This document shows, one piece after another, positions 7,016-13,898 of a DNA stretch of 15,472 nt. Source of the stretch: JAVVHH01 sp050954595 (lineage in GTDB: Bacteria; Pseudomonadota; Alphaproteobacteria; Acetobacterales; Acetobacteraceae); assembly GCA_050954595.1 (NCBI GenBank), contig JBPBQE010000463.1:1-15472 (forward strand), read 5' to 3'. The translations under genes were made by a program, and so were the position numbers. Below the pieces are notes generated by a model. The model worked only from the letters and a program-made list of their open reading frames with translations. It was not told where the DNA came from and did not search any database. Each line of letters begins with the position of its first letter. Positions within the stretch are counted from its first letter, which is position 1.

Positions 7016-7668
7016 ACCAGACCTTCGGCACCGACCAGATCATCTTCATCGTCGGCGCCCTGCGCTGGACGATTCTGCTGACGGTGTTCTCGCTGCTCCT
7101 CGGCGGTGCTGCCGGCTTTGTCGTCGCCCTCATGCGCGTCAGCCCGATCCGCGCCGCCCGCTGGGCCGCCATCTTCTATATCAGCGTCATCCAGGGCGTC
7201 CCCGCCCTGATGCTGCTGTTCCTCTCCTTCTACGGCCTGCCGCTGCTCGGCTTCGACCTGCCGCCGCTCGTCGCCGCCTCGGTCTCGCTGGCGCTCTACG
7301 TCAGCGGCTACCTCGCCGACATCTGGCGCGGCGCCATCCAGTCCGTCGCCTGGCAGCAATGGGAGGCCTCCGGCAGCCTCGCCATGACCCGGTTCCAACA
7401 GCTCCGCTACGTCATCCTGCCCCAGGCTATGCGCATCGCGACCCCGCCCACGGTCGGCTTCGCGGTCCAGGCGGTGAAGAACACGTCCATCGTCTCGATC
7501 GTCAACGTGGTCGAGGTCGCCCGCGCCGGGCAACTCGTCAACAACGCCACCTACGAGCCGTTCCGCGTCTATGGCCTGGTGGCTCTGCTCTATTTTGCGA
7601 TCTGCTGGCCCATGACTCGTCTGGCAGCCCGGCTGGAAAGGAAGCTCGATGTCCGTCGTCAGCGTTGA
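7012..7668 (+). CDS. Amino-acid ABC transporter permease 2
   Basis: Second inner-membrane subunit, 218 residues. It starts with GTG overlapping the previous TGA (GTGA), preceded by a strong GGAGGGG, a textbook coupled start. Helices at about 10-41, 52-79, 86-104, 152-168 and 185-202. The QGVPALMLLFLSFYGLPLLG segment corresponds to RNTP..Q of permease 1, with the usual RNTP changed to QGVP. The EAA loop is at about 117-140 (WEASGSLAMTRFQQLRYVIL). It overlaps the ATPase gene by 20 bases. The gene order of binding protein, two permeases and ATPase, with all overlaps intact, argues for one transcript and a functional importer. Confidence 0.93.
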   Translation: MNQTFGTDQIIFIVGALRWTILLTVFSLLLGGAAGFVVALMRVSPIRAARWAAIFYISVIQGVPALMLLFLSFYGLPLLGFDLPPLVAASVSLALYVSGYLADIWRGAIQSVAWQQWEASGSLAMTRFQQLRYVILPQAMRIATPPTVGFAVQAVKNTSIVSIVNVVEVARAGQLVNNATYEPFRVYGLVALLYFAICWPMTRLAARLERKLDVRRQR

Positions 7669-8395
7669 AGGCGTCGTCAAGCGCTACGGTCAGCTCGAGG
7701 TCCTCAAGGGCGTCTCGCTCGAGGTCCAAGCCGGCCAGGTCGTGGCCATCATCGGCCGCAGCGGCTCCGGCAAGAGCACGCTGCTCCGCTGCATGAACGG
7801 GCTCGAAGCAATTCAGCAAGGCAGCATCACCATCGCCGGCCACAAGATCGACGGCACCAACGACGACCTCCGCGCCTTGCGCCAGGACGTCGGCATCGTG
7901 TTCCAGTCCTACAATCTGTTCCCGCACCTCCGCGTCGGCGAGAACATCATGCTGGCCCCCCGCGTGGTGAAGAAAGTCCCGGCCGCCGAGGCCGAGCGCG
8001 TCGCCAAGGCGGTGCTGGCCGAGGTCGGCCTGCCCGACAAATGGGCCAGCTACCCCGACAACCTCTCCGGTGGTCAGCAGCAGCGTGTCGCCATCGCCCG
8101 CTCGCTGGCCATGCAGCCCAAGATCATGCTGTTTGACGAAGTCACCTCCGCGCTCGACCCGGAGCTAACCCTGGAAGTGCTCGCCACCATGGAGCGCCTC
8201 GCGGAGGCCGGCATGACCATGCTCCTCGTCACCCACGAGATGGCCTTCGCCCGCAAGATCGCCGACCTCGTGATCTTCATGCACCAGGGCAAGGTATGGG
8301 AGGCCGGCCCCCCTTCCGAGCTGTTCGGCGCCCCGCAAACCCCCGAGCTGCGTCAATTCATCGGATCGGAAGCCGCCGAAGGTCACACCGCCTAA
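7649..8395 (+). CDS. Amino-acid ABC transporter ATP-binding protein (GlnQ/HisP type)
   Basis: Cytoplasmic ATPase energising the importer; 248 residues. All motifs are intact: Walker A GRSGSGKST at 36-44, Q-loop VFQSYNLFPH (Gln86), signature LSGGQQQR from 139, Walker B IMLFDE with Glu164, D-loop SALD, and H-loop VTHEM (His196). VFQSYNLFPH and the FDEVTSALDPEL text are characteristic of the polar amino-acid group. The ATG at 7649 has AAGGAAG upstream and lies inside the end of permease 2. It is the last gene of the operon; a REP-like inverted repeat begins seven bases after the stop and could act as its 3' end. Confidence 0.95.
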   Translation: MSVVSVEGVVKRYGQLEVLKGVSLEVQAGQVVAIIGRSGSGKSTLLRCMNGLEAIQQGSITIAGHKIDGTNDDLRALRQDVGIVFQSYNLFPHLRVGENIMLAPRVVKKVPAAEAERVAKAVLAEVGLPDKWASYPDNLSGGQQQRVAIARSLAMQPKIMLFDEVTSALDPELTLEVLATMERLAEAGMTMLLVTHEMAFARKIADLVIFMHQGKVWEAGPPSELFGAPQTPELRQFIGSEAAEGHTA

Positions 8396-8402
8396 TAAAC
8401 AG

Positions 8403-8515
8403 CCCGTCATCGCGAGACGCCTCTCGGCGTCGGCGTCGTTGCAATCCAGAGCGGCATGAACACCTCTCGCCGCCCTGGACTGCCACGTCGTTTCGCTCCT
8501 CGCATTGACGAGGGG
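8403..8515. repeat. REP-like imperfect inverted repeat (GTCATTGCGAG ... GCAATCCAG type)
   Basis: The left half (8403-8455) starts CCCGTCATCGCGAG and contains GCAATCCAGAGCGGC; the right half (8469-8515) is its degenerate reverse complement, GCCGCCCTGGACTGCC ... CTCGCATTGACGAGGGG, around a 13-base centre. Read on the minus strand, the right half gives CGTCAATGCGAGGAGCGAAA, close to a dispersed repeat I know from many proteobacterial genomes (consensus near CGTCATTGCGAGGAGCGAAG). It fills most of the 175-base gap between the amino-acid operon and the YadG-like gene, which has no other feature. It probably folds as a long stem in RNA. Copy number elsewhere cannot be seen: the window holds only this pair. 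Confidence 0.7.
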
Positions 8516-8570
8516 CAGGCCCGCCCGCGCCCACCTTGTCCGCTGCCGCTTGATCAGCGAGGGTGCGCCC

Positions 8571-10264
<1,694 letters not shown>

Positions 10265-10285
10265 GCCAGGCTCGGCGGCCCCAGG

Positions 10286-11116
10286 TTACCGTTCCTGGAT
10301 GACGGTGTTGCGCAGCAGGCCGACCCCGGAAATCTCGACTTCGACCACATCGCCGGGCTTCATCCACACCGGCGGCGTCCGGTAGGCGCCAACGCCGCCG
10401 GTCGTGCCGGTGATGATGACGTCGCCGGGCACGAGTTCAGTGAATGTCGAGCAATAGGCGATCAGCGTCGGGATGGTGAATACTAGATCGTCCGTGGTCG
10501 CCCGCTGCATCTCCTCACCGTTCAACCGGCACACCAGGCTCGCGCGCGCGACGTCGCCTGCCTCGTCAGGCGTGACCAGGTAGGGGCCGAACCCGCCGGT
10601 CTTCGGGAAGTTCTTCCCCGGCCCGAACTGGCTGCTATGCCGCTGCCAGTCGCGCACCGAACCGTCATTGTAGCAGCTGTAGCCGGCGACCACGCCCATT
10701 GCGTCCGCTTCGCTCACATGCCGCGCCGGCGTGCCGATCACGACGGCAAGTTCCGCTTCGAAATCCAGCGTTTCGGAGACTTTCGGCCGCACGATCGCCT
10801 GGTCGTGGCCCACCTGACTGTTAGCCCACCGGGTAAACACCGTCGGCTTCTCCGGCTTAGGCCGCCCACCCTCGAGAATATGGGTGAGGTAGTTGAGGCC
10901 GATGCAAATGATCTTGTCTGGATCCGGTATCGGCGGCAGGAAGCTCACGGCCGAAAGCTTGTGCCGTGGCAGCTGCCCCATCTCTGCCGTCAGCCCGGGC
11001 AGCTTTCCAAGCGCCGCCCGCAGGCTCGGTGCCCTGCTGCCGAGATCAACGACCTCATCGCCCTCGACCACGCCCCAGGAAGCCTGCCCATTGGACACGA
11101 AACTCATCAAGCGCAT
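10286..11116 (-). CDS. Fumarylacetoacetate hydrolase (FAH) family protein
   Basis: 276 residues; members hydrolyse, isomerise or decarboxylate ring-cleavage and beta-diketone products, or tautomerise keto acids, in the cytoplasm. Visible: an N-terminal cap (MRLMSFVSNGQASWGVVEGD), DKIICIGLNYLTHI, the metal-binding run DFEAELAVVIG (Glu120, Glu122) with its third ligand Asp151 in YNDGSVRDWQ, FPKTGGFGPYL (Lys172, Gly), and GDVIITGTTGGVG...PPVWMKPGDVVEVEI, the conserved C-terminal core. Start at 11116: GGGGA precedes it at usable spacing, and the ATG shares its A with the TGA of the GntR gene (TGATG), indicating translational coupling. A second in-frame ATG at 11107 lacks a Shine-Dalgarno. The exact substrate is not predictable; homologues serve homoprotocatechuate, catechol or sugar-acid routes. 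Confidence 0.92.
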   Translation of the reverse strand: MRLMSFVSNGQASWGVVEGDEVVDLGSRAPSLRAALGKLPGLTAEMGQLPRHKLSAVSFLPPIPDPDKIICIGLNYLTHILEGGRPKPEKPTVFTRWANSQVGHDQAIVRPKVSETLDFEAELAVVIGTPARHVSEADAMGVVAGYSCYNDGSVRDWQRHSSQFGPGKNFPKTGGFGPYLVTPDEAGDVARASLVCRLNGEEMQRATTDDLVFTIPTLIAYCSTFTELVPGDVIITGTTGGVGAYRTPPVWMKPGDVVEVEISGVGLLRNTVIQER

Positions 11117-11820
11117 CAGTTTTTCCCCGAGATTTTGTCGAGCGCTACCGGATCGGCGAGCGTGAGAGCGATCACGATGGCAGCCGTCCGCCGATAGTGC
11201 GACAACAGCATGTCGACCGCCACGTCCGCGTCGCCGGACAGCACGGCGTCGGTAATAGCGCGATGTTCGAGCATGATGTTGCGATGCGGGTAAGCCCCTG
11301 TCACCGCCAGCCGCCGGTAGCGCATGGCGTGGTCGCTCAACTGGGCACAGAAGGCGGTCAGGAAGCGCGACGGGCAGGTGGCGAGTAACGCTCCGTGAAA
11401 GGCGCGATGCGCGCTTTCCCAAGCGACATTCTCGCGGAGCACGGCATCATCCGTCGACCGCTTGATGTTGGACAAACGATGCAGCGCCGCCGCGATACCT
11501 TCCTGCCAGGCTGGCGTGGCATGCAGCATTGCCTGGCGCAGCGCTGTCTCTTCCACCCAGCAACGCGTCTGCGTCAGTTCGTGCAACTCGGCGCTACTGG
11601 TGTTGGCGACGCTGAAGCCACACTGCTCGCGCCGCAGCACCAAGCCCTCGGAGGCCAGCTGACTGAGCGCCTCGCGCACCGGCGTGCTGGTCACGCCATA
11701 ACGCGCGGAGACGATGCCGATCTGCAACTTACCGCCGGGCGCGAGTGCACCCTCCACGATCTCCTGTCGCAGCCGTGCGTAGACGGCACCGGACAGGGTC
11801 GTCGGGGCGGTATCGTCCAT
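11116..11820 (-). CDS. GntR family transcriptional regulator, FCD (FadR-type) subfamily
   Basis: 234 residues. The N-terminal winged HTH (about 9-70) shows YARLRQEIVEGALAPGGKL and TSTPVREALSQLASEGL, the GntR signature, followed by an FCD helical effector domain (about 78-215). Putative metal/effector ligands are His142 (HRAFHGALL), His186 (MLEHRAI) and His208 (LLSHYRR); the usual Asp four residues before the first is His138, as in some subfamilies. The ATG at 11820 has a strong GGAGG seven bases upstream; the open frame extends 16 codons further but would run through a palindrome. One-base overlap with the FAH gene makes this a regulator-enzyme operon, so it most likely represses its own operon until an organic acid effector binds. 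Effector unknown. Confidence 0.92.
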   Translation of the reverse strand: MDDTAPTTLSGAVYARLRQEIVEGALAPGGKLQIGIVSARYGVTSTPVREALSQLASEGLVLRREQCGFSVANTSSAELHELTQTRCWVEETALRQAMLHATPAWQEGIAAALHRLSNIKRSTDDAVLRENVAWESAHRAFHGALLATCPSRFLTAFCAQLSDHAMRYRRLAVTGAYPHRNIMLEHRAITDAVLSGDADVAVDMLLSHYRRTAAIVIALTLADPVALDKISGKN

Positions 11821-11834
11821 CGTTTCGCCTCCGA

Positions 11835-11860
11835 TTTCGCTTGTGATCGACAATGCGAAA
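11835..11860 (-). promoter_or_regulatory. Candidate GntR operator (near-perfect palindrome)
   Basis: TTTCGC-TTGT-GATCG-ACAA-T-GCGAAA reads as a 10-base inverted repeat with one bulged base, 15 bases upstream of the GntR start. The TTGT...ACAA core resembles half-sites of FadR/VanR-type GntR regulators (GT...AC). An unusually AT-rich patch, TAATATATATTTA (11881-11893), lies 20 bases further upstream and may hold the promoter -10 region. The palindrome is seen directly; its use as an autoregulatory operator is inference. Confidence 0.45.
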
Positions 11861-11940
11861 TGCGTCACGCGGAGACAAGGTAATATATATTTACACGCTA
11901 CTTACCATGCGTCGCGTAATTGCCAGCGCTCGCGTCCAGC

Positions 11941-12585
11941 TCAGTCGGCGGTAAGTCCCGGCACGATGCCGATGACCGCCCATAACGGGTCGCCGGCCGC
12001 GGGCAACACCTCGCTGACGTTGAGGTCCCCGAACCCGGCCCGCTGCATATACAGCGCTACCAGCTCTTGCTGCTGCTGTGGCTCCAGCGCCTGCCAGATC
12101 GCTACCGCTTTGGTGGGAAAGCACCGGTTCGAGAACGTCACGAGGAACGGCGCCCCCGGCCGCAGCACCCGCCGCACCTCGGTGAACACCGTCACCGGCC
12201 GCTGCAGATACTGCACCGAGACGCACATGCACGCCGCGTCGAACGACCCATCCGCGAGCGGTAACACCGGCTCCGCATTCAGGTCCCGAACGAACCGTGC
12301 CGTCAGGCGCGGATTGGCCTGCAGCTCGTCCGCATTCATCCCGTGCCCGGTCACGCCGGCGAACGCCATCTCGGCCGGCAGATGGCTGACCCAGCTGCTC
12401 ATCAGGTCCAGGATCTCGCCACCGGGCGGTAACAGCTCGCGATACAGCGCGGTGACCGCCTCGATGGCTCCCGCGTCGATATGCGTCACCAGGCGCTTGT
12501 GCGCGTAGAACAACGTGTCCGGCGACGGGTCACGCTTGTCGAACGCCTGTCGCGGCAGTTCCGGGAGATCGATGGTATCGCTCAT
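11941..12585 (-). CDS. Class I SAM-dependent methyltransferase with atypical motif I
   Basis: 214 residues of the Methyltransf_11-like fold. The region where most members have DLGCGTG reads GGEILDLMSSWVSHLP (56-70), which lacks the glycine-rich loop; I recall this DLxSSWVSHLP form as typical of a distinct methyltransferase subfamily also found in cyanobacteria and plants, so it is probably functional rather than decayed. Further core: GHGMNADEL (acidic residue after strand 2), PVLPLADGSFDAACMCVSVQYL (motif II, post-I), and EVRRVLRPGAPFLVTFSNR (motif III). The ATG at 12585 has GGAGG only two bases before it, inside a hairpin; upstream ATGs at 12594 and 12606 are possible starts. Substrate unknown. 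It is divergent from the SDR gene and upstream of the GntR gene on the same strand. Confidence 0.82.
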   Translation of the reverse strand: MSDTIDLPELPRQAFDKRDPSPDTLFYAHKRLVTHIDAGAIEAVTALYRELLPPGGEILDLMSSWVSHLPAEMAFAGVTGHGMNADELQANPRLTARFVRDLNAEPVLPLADGSFDAACMCVSVQYLQRPVTVFTEVRRVLRPGAPFLVTFSNRCFPTKAVAIWQALEPQQQQELVALYMQRAGFGDLNVSEVLPAAGDPLWAVIGIVPGLTAD

Positions 12586-12602
12586 CGCCTCCATATGAGG
12601 CG
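12586..12602 (-). promoter_or_regulatory. Hairpin enclosing the methyltransferase Shine-Dalgarno
   Basis: On the minus strand CGCCTC-ATATG-GAGGCG forms a perfect 6-base-pair stem with a 5-base loop, and its 3' arm is the GGAGG ribosome site directly before the ATG at 12585. If the transcript starts upstream, the fold would hide the ribosome site and could damp or condition translation. Structure seen in sequence; regulation inferred. Confidence 0.35.
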
Positions 12603-12673
12603 ACATCCGGCCCGCCACAGCCCGGCGATGCCGAATTTCCGCAACCCGGTGCCGCACGCCGCATTACAGCCCC

Positions 12674-13495
12674 ATGCCTCATCCCGTTCTCAAATCCAGT
12701 AACGTCGCGATCATCACCGGCGGCGCATCCGGCATTGGCCTGGCCGCGGCCGTGGCCTTGGCCCGCCTCGGACTCCAAGTCTGCATCGCCGACCGCCCCG
12801 GCGCCCGCCTCGACGCCGCCGCCTCGCTCGGTGTGATGACACACGCCACCGACGTCACCCGCCGCGACGATCTGCATGAGCTGCGGGATGCCGTTCTCGC
12901 CCGCTTCGGCCGGGTCGACGTCTTGATGAACAACGCCGGCATCCAGCCCGGCAGCAGCGTGTTCGGCGCCGACGACGCCTGGACCGAAATCCTCGACACC
13001 AACCTCCGCGGTATCATCCACGGCACGCAGATCATTGCCCCCACCATGATGGAGGCAGGCCGTCCGGGCCTCATCATCAACACCGGGTCGAAGCAGGGCA
13101 TCACTACCCCGCCCGGCGACCCTGCCTACAACGTCGCCAAAGCCGGCGTGAAAGCCTTCACCGAAGCCCTGCAGCACACGCTGCGCACCACGGAGAACTG
13201 CCAGGTCACTGCCCACCTGCTCATCCCGGGCTTCGTGTTCACGCCACTGACCGCCAAAGGCCGCACCGAGCGCCCCGATGCCGCCTGGACAGCCGATCAA
13301 ACCGTGGCCTTCATGCTCGAGCGCCTGGAAGCCGGGGATTTCTACATTCTTTGCCCCGACAATGACGTGGCCCGCGCCACGGACGAGCGCCGCATCCTGT
13401 GGGCCGCCGGCGACATCGTCGAGAACCGGCCGCCGCTGTCGCGCTGGCATCCCGATTTCGCTGACTCCGCTAAGCGTTACATCGACGCCTCCTAG
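12674..13495 (+). CDS. SDR family NAD(P)-dependent oxidoreductase
   Basis: Classical short-chain dehydrogenase/reductase, 273 residues, cytoplasmic. Cofactor loop TGGASGIG at 15-22; Asp40 at the end of strand 2 (VCIADRPG) favours NAD over NADP; NNAG at 86-89; catalytic set Asn110 (DTNLRG), Ser139 (NTGSKQG), Tyr152 and Lys156 (YNVAK); then PGFVFTPLT after strand 6. It has a C-terminal extension of some 30 residues (ending RWHPDFADSAKRYIDAS) beyond the core, probably covering the active site. The ATG has no clear Shine-Dalgarno. A 77-residue ORF follows 43 bases after the stop. Substrate class, alcohol or keto group, cannot be narrowed from sequence. Confidence 0.92.
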   Translation: MPHPVLKSSNVAIITGGASGIGLAAAVALARLGLQVCIADRPGARLDAAASLGVMTHATDVTRRDDLHELRDAVLARFGRVDVLMNNAGIQPGSSVFGADDAWTEILDTNLRGIIHGTQIIAPTMMEAGRPGLIINTGSKQGITTPPGDPAYNVAKAGVKAFTEALQHTLRTTENCQVTAHLLIPGFVFTPLTAKGRTERPDAAWTADQTVAFMLERLEAGDFYILCPDNDVARATDERRILWAAGDIVENRPPLSRWHPDFADSAKRYIDAS

Positions 13496-13538
13496 CAGTC
13501 CGGCGCGGTCCCACCACCTCAGCATCTAGGAGAAATTG

Positions 13539-13772
13539 ATGCCCCAGAATATCGAAGCCGGCCAAACCAACCGTCCCAACACCGCCGAGGGCCTCGCCCC
13601 GATTGGTGCCGAAGGCGCCCAACTCAAGCAGACCATCACCGACTCAAAGAAGGACGCCAAGACCGAGGACTTCGATCCCGGCGCATCCATGCTCGGCACC
13701 GACAACGAAGCCGGTTCCGTGCCCGACCATGACGAGATGGCCGAAGCGCGTAAGGCACCCGCCCCGAAGTAG
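13539..13772 (+). CDS. Small acidic hydrophilic protein of unknown function
   Basis: 77 residues, no family recognised. The start is well supported: AGGAG lies seven bases before the ATG at 13539, one of the best ribosome sites in the window; a TTG immediately before it is in frame but unlikely. The protein has 14 Asp/Glu against 8 Lys/Arg, no Cys, Trp or Tyr and a single Phe, no hydrophobic stretch, signal peptide or membrane helix. It is therefore probably disordered and cytoplasmic. It follows the SDR gene by 43 bases on the same strand and ends just before a hairpin, so it may be the last gene of that unit. Codons are GC-ending like the neighbours, which supports real coding. Confidence 0.7.
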   Translation: MPQNIEAGQTNRPNTAEGLAPIGAEGAQLKQTITDSKKDAKTEDFDPGASMLGTDNEAGSVPDHDEMAEARKAPAPK

Positions 13773-13782
13773 CCTATCCAGC

Positions 13783-13808
13783 GCCCTCTCCCAGCGACGG
13801 GAGAGGGC
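13783..13808 (+). terminator. Perfect hairpin after the small acidic protein gene
   Basis: GCCCTCTCCC (13783-13792) and GGGAGAGGGC (13799-13808) form a 10-base-pair stem with loop AGCGAC, starting 11 bases after the stop codon. No T-run follows, so it may be a T-less GC-rich terminator or a transcript-stabilising structure. GCCCTCTCCC...GGGAGAGGGC hairpins are common between genes in GC-rich genomes, so a dispersed repeat is an alternative. Confidence 0.55.
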
Positions 13809-13841
13809 ACTGCCGACGCCCGCAATCAACGGCGATGCCCC

Positions 13842-13870
13842 TTGTGCACCGCACCATCCCAATGCCTAAT
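13842..13870 (+). promoter_or_regulatory. Weak promoter candidate for the SBP_bac_5 gene
   Basis: TTGTGC (13842-13847) and CCTAAT (13865-13870) are 17 bases apart, 28 bases before the ATG and after the hairpin that ends the previous unit. Matches to consensus are only moderate (three and four of six). A new transcript must start somewhere in this 90-base gap if the hairpin terminates. Confidence 0.2.
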
Positions 13871-13898
13871 CCGTTTTCATCCAACGGAGACCGCATCC

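Noticed and set aside
6910..7680. 256-codon minus-strand frame opposite permease 2
   Set aside because: Highly charged, motif-free complement of a hydrophobic membrane protein gene.
11117..11422. N-terminal extension of the FAH frame by 102 codons
   Set aside because: The extension is Arg/Ser-rich, overlaps the GntR gene on the same strand in another frame, and the internal ATG at 11116 has a Shine-Dalgarno and the family N-terminus.
12530..13525. 331-codon minus-strand frame opposite the SDR gene
   Set aside because: Shadow of the SDR gene, which has all catalytic residues; the antisense text is Gly/Ala/Val/Asp-biased without motifs.
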